DNA of 64,000 bases from Prunus persica. Its lineage: Eukaryota; Streptophyta; Magnoliopsida; Rosales; Rosaceae. Positions 33,583-44,206 of the stretch are shown here, in pieces; position 1 is the first letter of the stretch; the number at the start of each line of letters is the position of its first letter. The stretch is from positions 1,947,134 to 2,011,133 of the forward strand of contig NC_034012.1 of the NCBI RefSeq assembly GCF_000346465.2. Direction: 5' to 3'. The notes under the pieces were generated by a model. The model did no database searches. It saw only the letters and a list, made by a program, of their open reading frames with translations, and was not told where the DNA came from. The translations under genes and the position numbers were made by a program.

Positions 33583-34031
33583 GAGGAATGCTAGCAACCT
33601 TCTCTCTAGCCTTCTCATTTGGACATTCTCCCTTTTTTGCTTAAGATATGTCATTCTCTTTACATTTAAAACAATGTCATTAATATATTATACACGCTAA
33701 CTTCTGCTTTCCAAGTTTATCATTATTAAATGTATTCAATTTATCCAAAAAAAATTCACAACTTTCTTACCATCTTATTAATTTTTTTTCTAACATAATT
33801 TTTTTTTTTATAAAAAAAATATCTGCTTTAAAGAGGAAATGTCCTTTTTTAAAAAAAAAAAAAAACACAAAGGGTTTAGATAAAAAAAAACAAGAAAGAA
33901 GAAAAAGTCCTTTGTGCTTTAAAAAAAGCAGACCTTTCCTCTTTTTTGAAAAAAGCATACATTTCCTCTTTTTTAAAAAGCAGACATTTTAACGTTTAAA
34001 AAAAAATAAAAAAAGTTGCTAGTATTCTCCC
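33583..34031. mobile_element. Mutator-type MITE with 9-bp target-site duplication
   Basis: 449 bp. Terminal inverted repeats of about 20 bp: GAGGAATGCTAGCAACCTT at the left, and GGGAGAATACTAGCAACTTT read inward from the right. It is flanked by the direct repeat ATATAAAAT at 33574-33582 and 34032-34040. The interior has several GGAAATGT / AAAAGCAGAC A/T-run modules that can pair with each other. No coding capacity. Confidence 0.7.
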
Positions 34032-34040
34032 ATATAAAAT

Positions 34041-35880
34041 ACCCATGTTGAATGTGGATATTTATTAGGGTGAAATTATTAGAGAGAGAAGAGTGATCCT
34101 ACGACCAAGTGGCGTATCAGTGTGTTGACTGTACATGACAGATGTAGGACCAACGACAATGAATTATTAGGTAAAGTCATAATTGTTCTTGGTACGAATT
34201 AAACACGAGGGAAGAGAGGGACGGTCCTCTTGTTTTCTTTCTGAATTTCTTGTCATATCATCAGCAATGGCCGACCTACAGCTCCAGTCGGACGACCTCG
34301 AGCCTTGGTATATGGATAATTTTGCATTCATTGCAATACAATACAATATAATACAACATTATATATAATAAAATTTATGTTATAATAATACTCGAGCTTT
34401 TTAATAATAAATTAGTATAGACACTGAGTAATTTGATAGGGAGCATGATTATCCCCATAATGTTATGGGAGCCTACATTTGATTCAATACCTTAATCAAG
34501 TTGTATAATCCACATCTAATCAGATAATTATATCTTTTTAGGTTTACTATAAAAATAATTCTAAGGTGTGATAATCTCAAGGGTGAAGGGCAGATGAGAT
34601 GAGTAATGGCAGTCAGTGACACAGATTTTTAGTGAAGGCATGACAATCACATACGGTAATCTGATGGTCGGTGAAAAGACACGTCCTTTGGATCCATCCA
34701 CAAACCAAGTCGAAGATCTAAAAAATCTTACGGAGAATAAGACTATTCACTATATTAATATTGCATTTAAATTTAGTAACACTTTAGGTAGACCAAATTT
34801 AAGACAATTCGACTACACATGCACGTGGGTATGTCGACTAGGACAGAAACTTTCATGGAAATGTCACTTTTTTTCTGTTCTGATGATTAAAAGTGATATT
34901 CCTATCATTACCTTTTTTGTACGCCATTTTGTATTTATGATTAATAGTGATATTCCTACTATTACCTTTTTTGTACGCCATTTTGTATTTGTGAGAGGTA
35001 TTTTTTAAAAAAAATTTAAATTTATTTTTAAATTAAAAAAAAAATAGATAGTTGTGTTTCATAAAAATAAGATTTATTATTTAATTTTTTTTAAATTTTA
35101 TTTTTTTAAAATATAAAAAAGTATGAATTTACCATATCATTCTCATTTAATTAATAATTTCAATTCTTAATATTTGCATTAATCAAGAGTATTTTTTGAC
35201 ATTCTAAATGTTTTATCATTTTCTATATAGATTATCTCATAGGAACCCACTTTCATTTTAATTTATTTTTGTTTTGAAATTTACAATCCCGACGTTGACC
35301 AATGAGGAGGCTATGTGCAAATTGGGCATGAATCTCTTGTGTTGGACTGATTTTGGGCTAGCCCAATATTCTGAATTTGTGAGCGAGTTAAAGTTGGATG
35401 ACCCAAAATGTGATGCGTAATTTCAATCCATTAAGGATGACTTTGTTTTTGTTTGGAGTCCCAAAATCATCACCATATTTGATGTATAGCAAATATTGAG
35501 AGCTCGAGTCTTGTATACGACTTTTAAGTGAAGTTCTATAGCTTAATTGTTAGATAAATTAATTAATTTGATTTAATAATTAAAAAATAAAATTTCACCT
35601 AAATATCATATATAAGGCCCTTATCATGGAAGTCTTGTTGGGAGCTCTATTATTAGGACATGAAGCAAGTAAATAATCACCATTTTCTATCCGTTCGTTT
35701 CTTAAATTAAATCTCATATTCGTTTAGGATGAAATCTAGCATTTTCCCAAGTAAATATAGTCAGTCTGATTTTCTGTAAGGAAAAAAATAGACAAAGCCA
35801 TAAGGATAATTACTGCTAATTAGCGAAAGCAAACAGAATTACAGAAAGCATTAAACAACAGAAAATACAACAACAAAAAA
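34041..35880. other. Intergenic region downstream of PPO-G
   Basis: AT-rich. A 54-bp unit containing GTGATATTCCTA and TTTTTTGTACGCCATTTTG is repeated in tandem at 34884-34937 and 34938-34990. No gene recognised. Confidence 0.5.
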
Positions 35881-35926
35881 CGACATCACAACAGATCATA
35901 CGGCACATCTCCTCTCCACTCCTAAG

Positions 35927-36625
35927 CTACTTCAGAAACTCGATCTTGATGTGACGAATTGTGACAGGTCGTTTCACATACTTAGGGACCAGAGTGACCT
36001 TGATGCTGTCATCGCCGTCGGCGCCCACGTCGTCCAATAAGTCCGTGATCCCAAGCCTGAGGCTGGTCGTCACCCTCTTCCTCTTATGCGGCAAATACAC
36101 AAAGCTTCCTGCGAACTCGGACTCGTCGGGTCGACTCAGCGAGTCCTCGTCGTCGTTCACGTGCACGTCGAACTTCACAGCCTCGTCTGCCAAGAACTCA
36201 ATCCCCTGAATCGCCAGCACCTCTTCTTCTTCTTCCTTCTCCTTCTTGGTTCTCGACTTCTTGGGCCGCGGCACAACCACGCTGATCACCGAGTCAAGAG
36301 TGATCGGGAACTGAGTGAGTTCCACAACCTTGTTGTCTGAAGAAGTCTCGGCCGCATATGCTGCTGCTGGTTCACCCAAATCCCCTGTTGCTTGGCTCAT
36401 CTTCGATCCGCAGTAGAAACCTCCGAACCCTCCTAGAGTTGCGATGAGAAGCTCTCTCCTTTCCAATTTCGCTGCTTTAACAAGAAAGCTTGCTGCTTTA
36501 CGATTTCCCAAGAAGGAAATTCGAGAAGGGTTTTGAGAGATTGAAGAAGCGGAGAAGGCGGTGGTACGATTACGATTGATAATGACGGGTAAGGGCGGTG
36601 AAGGTGAAAGTGAAAGAGAAGCCAT
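35927..36625 (-). CDS. PPO-G: stand-alone PPO C-terminal (KFDV) domain with thylakoid targeting signal
   Basis: Intronless, 232 residues, uninterrupted. Residues 1-50 form a Ser-rich transit peptide (MASLSLSPSPPL). KLERRELLIATLGGFGG (about 52-68) is a twin-arginine-like signal, and AAAYAAE (about 88) a likely lumenal cleavage region. The tyrosinase domain (all six copper His) and the DWL domain are absent. Immediately after comes FPITLDSVISVVVPRPKK, a Lys/Glu-rich linker, GIEFLADEAVKFDVHVND and the rest of the KFDV domain to the normal PPO end. Expected size for a PPO is near 590. The join falls where full-length PPO has the linker to the C-terminal domain. No copper enzyme activity is possible. 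It may bind or shield PPO in trans, but this is inference. Confidence 0.85.
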   Translation of the reverse strand: MASLSLSPSPPLPVIINRNRTTAFSASSISQNPSRISFLGNRKAASFLVKAAKLERRELLIATLGGFGGFYCGSKMSQATGDLGEPAAAYAAETSSDNKVVELTQFPITLDSVISVVVPRPKKSRTKKEKEEEEEVLAIQGIEFLADEAVKFDVHVNDDEDSLSRPDESEFAGSFVYLPHKRKRVTTSLRLGITDLLDDVGADGDDSIKVTLVPKYVKRPVTIRHIKIEFLK

Positions 36626-37296
36626 AGCTGATGGATGGCTCTGGGTTTTTAATACTTAATTGTTGCTTTCGTCTATCAACTATTCGACGAAATGTTTGAC
36701 TGACTAGTTGGTGTCGGCATTAGAAACAGAACAAAGACTAATTGTATAATGTGATCTCTCCAGCAAAATTCCCAAATAAAATGACTTTAATTTGCAATCG
36801 CCAAGATAATATTTAATTAATTTTAGAAATTGGATACTACAGAGTGTAACACCTTTTCAAATCCATAGAGGAAGCCCAATAACTGATATCTCTTGCGGCA
36901 ACTTCAAAAACCAATAATAGTATAATCTGTTGCTTAAGTTTCTAGCCTTTTGTCTTTTGGGGTGTTGTTTGAGAGCATTCCACCAAAATTTCACTGCAGA
37001 AAAGAGCGTGTTACGTGAGCTTCCATCCACACTTTTATCTGCATTTGCTTAGCATCTTGTGACTTTTGGGGTTGGGAAGGTTTGGGGTCTCTCTCAATCT
37101 AACATTCAAACTCGTCTTCCCGCAATGAAGAAAATGTTTGTTTTGCATGATTTTGTGGTTAACTAATCAAAACAACAATGCTACTTAACTCGTATGTGTT
37201 ACACAAACTTATAGAGGATGAAACTTACACAAGTTGAAACAGAGCAACTTGATTCAGTATCTTAATTCATTATGCGGTCGTAGGCTCAGGCTAAGG
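36626..37296. other. Promoter region of PPO-G and 3' flank of PPO-H
   Basis: No gene. A TATTAAA element lies near 36646-36652 on the minus strand, about 25 bases before the PPO-G ATG. Confidence 0.35.
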
Positions 37297-37980
37297 CTAG
37301 GCAAAATAATCGATCTTGATCCCACCAATGGTGACAGGACGCAGGACATACCTTGGCACCAAAGTGACCTTTATAAAGCTCTCATCGTCAGCTCCAATTT
37401 GCTCCAACAAGTCCGTTATCCCAAGATGCAGGCTGGTTTTCACCTTCTTCTTGTACTGCGGCAAAAACACCAAGCTCCCAGCAAACTCGGCCTTGTCGGG
37501 TCGACTCAGCGAGTTCTCATCATCGTTCACATGCACATCAAATACCAGAGCCTTATCTGCCACAAACTCAACCCCTTCAATCACCAAAACCTCCTCTTCC
37601 TCTTCCTTCTCCTTCTGGCTCCTCGACTTCCTTGGCCTTTCCACAATCACACTGATCACCGAGTCCAAAGCTATGGGCAGCTCACTGCTCTGCACCAGTG
37701 CTACTTTTTTTGAGGTCTCTGCCGCATTTGCTGCACCAAAAGGCCTTGTTATGCCGCTCAGATTAGCCAAGGCGAGCCCTCCTAGACCGACAAGCGCATT
37801 TCTCCTCCCATCAAATTTTACATGGTTTTGGTCACTATTGATTGTTGCTTTACATGATCCTCTGATACGATTTCTGAGTAAGGAAATCTGGGTTTTGTTT
37901 GGAAAGATATGACAGATTGAAGGGGCGGTGGAGTAAAAAGTGGTAATTGTGTTGGATGATAGTGGGGGAGGAGAAGCCAT
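37297..37980 (-). CDS. PPO-H: second stand-alone PPO C-terminal (KFDV) domain with targeting signal
   Basis: Intronless, 227 residues, same layout as PPO-G: transit peptide (MASPPPLSSN), KFDGRRNALVGLGGLALANL as lumen signal, AANAAETSKK join, then LPIALDSVISVIVERPRK, an acidic/basic linker and a whole C-terminal domain. The KFDV motif is changed to VFDV (ALVFDVHVND). No tyrosinase or DWL domain. Both G and H keep an open frame and the residues typical of the domain although they differ from one another at many positions, which argues that the short form is maintained. Most likely G and H descend from one deletion event followed by tandem duplication. A decayed PPO tail lies about 1 kb upstream of H. 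Confidence 0.85.
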   Translation of the reverse strand: MASPPPLSSNTITTFYSTAPSICHIFPNKTQISLLRNRIRGSCKATINSDQNHVKFDGRRNALVGLGGLALANLSGITRPFGAANAAETSKKVALVQSSELPIALDSVISVIVERPRKSRSQKEKEEEEEVLVIEGVEFVADKALVFDVHVNDDENSLSRPDKAEFAGSLVFLPQYKKKVKTSLHLGITDLLEQIGADDESFIKVTLVPRYVLRPVTIGGIKIDYFA

Positions 37981-38999
37981 GGCTTTGTTTTGTTTTCTTT
38001 TAAATTTGTATGAACAATTTATGGAACTGATGTATTTGACAATTTGTGATGACTAATCACATTCACAGCCACAGAAATAAAATCTACATACGCATAGTTG
38101 TTGATAAGGACGAAAATTTCTTATTGACAATTTGTGATGACTAATCACGCCCACCTCACATGACTTGTAATTAGGCACGTCCCAAGTTTCTAATATCTTC
38201 ACTCTTCTTTGGGTTGTCGGCTATGAACACTATGCACATGCTAAATTAGTGCAGCCCAAAAATTGTGCTCACGGAGATATATGTTTGCAGCCCAACTTTT
38301 ATAATGACGATCGAGGACTACGTTCCATTTATCAAAGTGTAGCTGCTGGCCCAATTTTTGTTTTTCCCCGTCGATCGGGAGATCGAATTTGATAGAAAAT
38401 GTATCACTAGATCAAGTGTTAGTAGGTTGATTGGTCTAAAGTTTTTCTATCAAACGCGGCATGCATCATTTGCTGCAATGATGTTTTGGATTGTGATGTG
38501 AGCAATAATTAGGCTGTGTTTTATCACTGTGTTAAGAGTGGGAGATGAGAAACTGCCAAAACTATTTGGAATACCTTATGTTAGCTTGCATTGTAATTTG
38601 TAGTACATCTTAGAAGATGTGTACTAATGTACTCTGCATCAGAAATGTAAATTTTATGTTGTGTATATAATAAAATCAATGCAACAGAATGAGCTTGCAG
38701 CAACACTACCTCCCTCTACTGCTAAACTAGTTAGCATTAGTTCAAGGGTGTTATTGAATTATCAAACACAGACTCCTCTGTGTCTCTATCCTTGTATGGC
38801 CTGAGCCTCTTCTTCTAATGGATGCTCCTCTCTTGTTTCACTTCTCAGGCTCTTAGCTCCTGTTAGAGTAAACTTTGCAGTCTCTGTGTGTTTGTTTTCT
38901 CTATATTTGTAATTTGATATGTTACTTTATAAGCAGCCTTTGTTGATTACATGTAGTTTATAAGCAGGCTATGCATAAACAAAACTGGTGTGGCCATTT
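37981..38999. other. Upstream region of PPO-H
   Basis: The 24-base sequence TGACAATTTGTGATGACTAA(TCAC) occurs twice, at about 38036 and 38124, in direct orientation within 150 bases of the PPO-H start. No gene recognised in the remainder. Confidence 0.45.
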
Positions 39000-39092
39000 T
39001 TCATACCTTGGCACCAAAGTCATCACCCGACTGTTGTTACCGTCTTCAATTCGTCCTCCAACAAATCTGTTATCTCTATATGCAGGCTACTA
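39000..39092 (-). pseudogene. Relic of a PPO C-terminus
   Basis: On the plus strand ATACCTTGGCACCAAAGTCA, CGTCCTCCAACAAATCTGTTAT and ATGCAGGCTA follow in the same order and spacing as in PPO-H (37348-37436). Read on the minus strand this is the end of the KFDV domain. Insertions and changes break the frame, and nothing of the rest of the gene is visible, so it is a dead fragment. Confidence 0.75.
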
Positions 39093-39409
39093 GATAAAAT
39101 AGAATAAGATGAAAAAATAAAATAAAAGGCTGCATATAAATATAACAGACTTGTTTGGGGATGAGTTGAAGATGATAATAGTCTGGTGCAAACAATAGTT
39201 TCGAACCGTTGTACATTTTAGAAATCACATTACAGCTCTGTATTATTGTTTTGGCACCAAATGGTTGGTTTTGTTTCATTTATGAAATGCGTAAATGAGC
39301 AGTTGAGAAAGGCTGTTGTTAAAGAAGAAGAAAATCATGGAAAATCCAAGTTGGAAAGGCTGTTGTTATGCCTGGGTTGATTAAAAAAAAAAAATTTAAA
39401 AGTTCAAAA

Positions 39410-40015
39410 ACTAGTATAGCCGCGCGGCTTTATTATTGCCTTAAAAATTGGAACAAGGAGGAGTATAGCCGTCCGGCTATACTATCTCTTTTAAAAACAA
39501 TTTAAAAAAGTGGTACAGCCGTCCGGCTATACTATTTCTTTAAAAAAGTGGAAAAACCAAATATAGCCGGTCGGCTATATTATTTCTTTTAAAAAATAGA
39601 AATCCCGAGTATAGCGGCTCGGCTAAACTATTTCTTAAAAAAATTGCGAAAATGGAGCATAGCCCTTCGGCTATACTATTTCTTAAAAAACAAAAACAGA
39701 GTCTAGCCGACCGGCTTTACTATTTCTTTAAAAGACTGGGAAAACCAGAGTATAGCCGTGCGGCTATACCATTTGTTTAAAAAATTGGGAAAAACCGAGT
39801 ATCGCCGCGCGGCTATACTATTTCTTTATGAAAATTAAAACCAAGTCAAGCAGCGCGGCTTTACTATTTCTTTAAAAAAAATATTAAAAACAAGTAGAGT
39901 CGCCCGGCGATACTATTTCTTTAAAAAATTGAAAAAACCGATATAGCCGCCAGCTGTAATATTTCTTTAAAAAAAAATTAAAAACAGAGTCTAGCGGCTC
40001 GAGTTGAGCTCAAAC
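39410..40015. repeat. Array of about 13 palindromic repeats, copy 1
   Basis: Units of about 46-50 bp. Each has a core of the form TATAGCCGNNCGGCTATA followed by CTATTTCTTTAAAAAA and an A-rich spacer of about 15-20 bases. The two central bases vary from unit to unit (CG, TC, GT, GC and others) and several units have matching or unmatched changes in the arms. Each unit could form a hairpin as single-stranded DNA or RNA. This is not a CRISPR array: plant nuclear context, and the spacers are similar to each other. Confidence 0.85.
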
Positions 40016-40039
40016 AGTTGAAAATGTAGTTTTGAGACA

Positions 40040-41230
40040 TGTTTGCACAAATATATACATATACATTGCCTGCTTCTTCTTTTTCAAGGACTCTTCCAGT
40101 TTAGCAATTTTATCAGTACAAGCTTTCTCATGCTCAGATATCAGACTCCTTTCTTTCTTTCCAATTTTTGGTGTATTCGATTTCACTATAAGGAGGAGTA
40201 AAGGAGATTTGTTGCTTACTCAGTTGTTTCATATCGTGTGCGGAGCCTTTCCTTCACTTCTTCATAGTTGGAAATGATGCCTGTCAAATAGAACAACAAT
40301 GCTCCACAGAATCGATGGGTTATGTTAGCTAATAATTGCAAGGCCTGTTCTGCAGTTTTGATATGATGTTCTTAAATTTTACTTGTTAATGTAGGGAACA
40401 CGACGAAGCTTGGTGGTAATGTAACACCACAAAACTGGTGTTATAAACAACCAGAGAAACCTTAAAAGCCAGGCTACTGTAAAAACCCTTGCTCTGTTTT
40501 GGAACGTAACCATGGCAGTTTCGCTGACACTCTCAATGTTCAAGTTTTCGTCGGAACTGAGAGTAGACAAAGACGCGGCTCACGAAAACAAACAAAATCT
40601 CAAATGGAATTGAATAATGCAAAAAATTCCGTTAGTGGGTTTTAGATTTCAGTTTCAGCCATCAATCCAATCCAGCGGGGAGGATAGGATATGAATGAGC
40701 TCTGCACCTCTGCCACCTCCGGCTGGGTTTTACCCACGATTAAATAATCAGAGTTCCATGAACCTATCAACAAAGCTTTCATAGCTCAGTTGGGAAATTA
40801 GAGTACCGCGTTCGGCTATACTACGCTTTTATAGTATGAAGAGAAATCAGATGCAATTATAAGATTTGGAAACTATAAAGAACTACCGAACTACCTTTCA
40901 AGGCCTGTAGATGGTTGGCTTGGTCCTTACAAAAATCTGCACCAGTCCATAAGGCCGGTCAGAACAGAACGACAACCAAAAGCATTTGGTGTTATAGTTT
41001 AGATGGCAAATACAGCACATTAAAAATCAGGCAGCATTATGTGTCTGGATGAAAGGGTGACAAAGCAGATGGATACCTAACATAACTACTTTTTTCTTAG
41101 AGAAAAAAAGAACCTAACCTCCAAATCTGGCAAAGGGTCGTATGTTTGTTTCTCTCTTGTGTTGAAACGGTAATGCCTGTGATCCTCTGAACTCCAAGTT
41201 GAGTAGCAATGAGGTTCTGCATTAGCAAAG
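40040..41230 (-). pseudogene. Relic exons of an unidentified gene, copy 1
   Basis: Minus-strand sequence matching the copy 2 relic exons at 48236-49081. The exon equivalent at about 41118-41218 has small insertions and deletions that break its frame, and the acceptor site before the lysine-rich exon (near 40165) is lost. No complete gene can be assembled. Confidence 0.5.
40310..40825. other. Segment present only in duplication copy 1
   Basis: Between the shared blocks ending GAATCGATGG and starting ACGCTTTTATAGTATG, copy 1 has about 510 bases where copy 2 has about 190 unrelated bases. It contains a 63-codon minus-strand open frame (40379-40570) of unknown nature and, at 40803-40823, a single unit of the palindrome core (GTACCGCGTTCGGCTATACTA). 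Confidence 0.5.
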
Positions 41231-42122
41231 AGCCAAGGAGTTACTCGCACAGATGAAAATACCAGAGGCAAATTCTTTTAAACTAATAATCTCAATGTTA
41301 TATTTTTGAAAGATGAATGGTCTTAAATCTGATGTGATGGAACATCTAATTAGGTAGTGGATAAGAAAATAATCTTACATCTAGTGGTTAGGTATTACTT
41401 ACTATTTTCTAGTTTCTTCTTTCTGGAATATCAGTTTTTAAAAAGTGCAGATAGAAACTGTAGTGTGTGTTTAAGCAAAAAGGTCCAAAGTCATGCTGCA
41501 ATTGGAGATGTTTTGGAGATGATCACTTCAACAAAAATGTTTAAACTGAGTCCATAATATGCTGTTGGAATTATATTCTCCTCAACCCTCGGCAAAACCT
41601 GTGCATGGATTTGAAATTCAGAAATCAATTAGATAAGCAATTGAGATGCTAACATTACGAATTCAATTAGAAATGAGTTCAAATGTGTAATTCATGGTTT
41701 CTAACTTTTTCTGTCATCAATTAAACTTATATAATCCATCTGAGCTGATCTCAAAGTTCACAGAGCTTACGAGGTCTGTTAGAAGAAGAAGAACATTGAG
41801 GCCAGTTAAAGCAATAGAGAAATGAAACAAAACCACCCAAATAAGAAATACTTACGCATGCAACAGAGCAGGAGGAGTCCAAGGAGGAGATGGAAAGAAA
41901 GGAAAAGAGGAAGGAGGACAGAGGGATTGGAAAAAGATGTTTGTAAGATAAAAAGATGTTTTCCCTAGCTAAGTTATTTTGGTGTTTGCATCAAGCATAA
42001 CCAATATTTAATAATATAGTTATTTGTTGATGGGATCATAGATGTTATTCCTTATAACTTCTTTGCATTATCACCTTTTTCTTTTTCTTTTGTATTTTCA
42101 CAATGTAATTGCATGGAAACAG

Positions 42123-42887
42123 GGAGCAAGCCTGAAGAATCACAGCCTAAAGAAGAATCACAGCCTGAAGAATTAGAGAATAAAGAATCAAAGAATGATG
42201 AATCAGAGAATTATGAATCAGAGACTGATGAATCAGAGGATGAAGAAATTGGTATGCTTTTGATTTTGATTTTGATTTTTTTTTTTTTTTGAACAGAAGC
42301 AATAGTCTAACTATATTATTGGTAAGCGATAGCCTCTTCTGTCCTAATCTTATTGGTAAGCTTGGATTTTAGGGACAAAAAAGATGTGCATGCACCTTTT
42401 ATATTTACATTTTTTTTCTCTCTTATGACATAATATCTATGTATTTGTTGTTATTTTATGTAATGTGCTCGTAATACTGATTTTTGGGTTTTATCATCTT
42501 CATTCATTTATTGTCTTAAAAAAAGATTATTTTTATTGTTTACATTGTATTTAACAATGGATCTACAAATTGCACACATGCGAATGTAAGTATTGTTTAA
42601 AGGTGGGTGACCACCATACAGAGCTATGCTCTTACATTGATGAGGTCCCAGAGAACGCAATTGTTGGTGAGAGTTGTGTTGTTACATGTCTTGTATGTGG
42701 CTGCTTCTTTAGAGATTCACGTTGTGCTAATTGTGGCATAACCCTAGGACGTGCACTCTTCAAGGGTTGTTTAATATGTGGGAAGAAAGGTGAACACATG
42801 GAATTTGAGTGCCTGGAATTCGAGCCGAATTCGGATTTTACTATCGACCCTTATAGTCGTTCTTTTATGGTCGATATTCGGCCTTAA
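42123..42887 (+). CDS. Zinc-knuckle protein, copy 1 (gene model uncertain, possibly decaying)
   Basis: Two pieces are visible: 42123-42251, coding an acidic repeat (KPEESQPKEESQPEELE...DESED), preceded by an AG acceptor and followed by G|GTATG; and the open frame ending at 42887. The second piece has two knuckles of the form C-x2-C-x5-H-x4-C (CKYCLKVGDHHTELC and CLICGKKGEHMEFEC) and a Cys-rich stretch between them. Compared with copy 2, the acceptor before the second piece reads ACACAT instead of ACAG, so normal splicing is doubtful; translation could begin at the in-frame ATG at 42570. No first exon was found. Function unknown; such knuckles usually bind RNA or protein. Paralogue: 50263-51093. 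Confidence 0.45.
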
Positions 42888-42890
42888 TTG

Positions 42891-44035
42891 TACTCTAGAG
42901 TTGAAGCAAGGGAGAAAGAAGTGTTTTTTTTTATATCGTTTGCCATAAATAACATGCATCCTAATCTTTTGATGTCTACATCGGGTATTGTTTTTGTCAC
43001 AAATGAATTGCAATTTGCATCACATGGTCTATTATATTCTTATGCTTGAACTAGTTTTTATCTTATGATTTTGTTTTTCTCTTATGGGGTTAGTATACTT
43101 GATTTTAATTTAAAGACTTACTAAACAACTAGGCATGAATGACCACGGTTTGAATTGAATGATGACTTGGTAGAATAACAAAGGTAAAATGGAAAAGTTT
43201 AGTAGTAAATATTATAATGAGTTTTCACATCCGTAATTTATAACACTTTACAATAAGTTAAATGTCGAAGAGTTTGGTAATAAATATGAAGAATAAAGAT
43301 CGAGTTGAAATACATTCAAAGATATTAATAATTGTAATAGAAGACGAGTCAAATAATAGTCAAATAATAATAATATCGTACACATAGAAAAGGAAGGCGG
43401 AGCCAAGTGATGGCAGTGTCATGCATGCATATGATATATCATATGAGGGCCAAGTGATGTTTCGACAACCTATGGAAGTACAGAGCTTACAAAATTATGG
43501 AGCAGAGCAACTTCTGCAGCATTAGACAACCATATAACTACACAGTGCCAAGCATTAGCTTAAAAAATGCCAAGAATGGGGCGTTCCTATTCAAATAGGG
43601 AACTCAAAAATTTTAATTTTTCTTCAAAAAAAGAAGTTCTTAAATTTATTTTTAAGATTGAAAAACGTGTTTAGTATGCAACTTGAAAACTGTTTTCAAA
43701 TATTAAAATTTAGAGAACTTGTGGGTTGTGAAAAAAAAAATAGATATTTTTCTATTTTTAATAATTGGAGTGTTTTTTTAGTTGTTCTTGAGTTTGAGTT
43801 TTTAAAAATAAGGATACCAAACAGGTTTTCTTTGTTTTGAACTCAAATTCTGTTTTTGAGTTTAAAAAGTTAGATTTAAGTTGAATACCAAACATGCCCT
43901 TAACGATTCAATTTCTTCAATCGAGGTTTCCAGGAATGCTTTTTTTGTTATTATGCAGTTTGATCATGTCATAATTGGTGACCTAGTTGTTATCATACGA
44001 TATATAGCCAATTACTTTAACTTATGGCTCGCATA
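42891..44035. other. Intergenic region
   Basis: AT-rich, no supported gene or RNA. Confidence 0.4.
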
Positions 44036-44206
44036 AAGGATTTGCTGAATTACCAATGAAGGTTGGTCAGAGTGGAAGGGGCTCTGGTCACTTAAGCAAG
44101 TGGTCTCGGGTTCGAGCCTTGTGGATGCAAAAAACTTTATTGGGAGAGGTCTCCGCATATGCGCCCGATAGTACCTCGGAGGATTAGGCCTGGGCCATGC
44201 CTGGGG

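Larger units (their letters stand above)
39186..42890. repeat. Segmental duplication, copy 1
   Basis: Matches 47428-51093 in the same order: TGCAAACAATAGTTTCGAA block, palindrome array, relic exons on the minus strand, an AAGAACATTGAGGCCAGTTA block, and a zinc-knuckle gene. Similarity is very high between about 40.8-41.9 and 48.7-49.8 kb and lower elsewhere. Copy 1 has a longer palindrome array and about 320 extra bases near 40.3-40.8 kb. Confidence 0.85.

Noticed and set aside
39410..40015. CRISPR array
   Set aside because: The host is a plant, the spacers are A-rich and similar to each other, and there are no cas genes. The repeats are palindromic tandem units.
40379..40570. 63-codon minus-strand open frame with one hydrophobic segment
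   Set aside because: Present only in the segment unique to duplication copy 1; no recognisable family, so not called as a gene.
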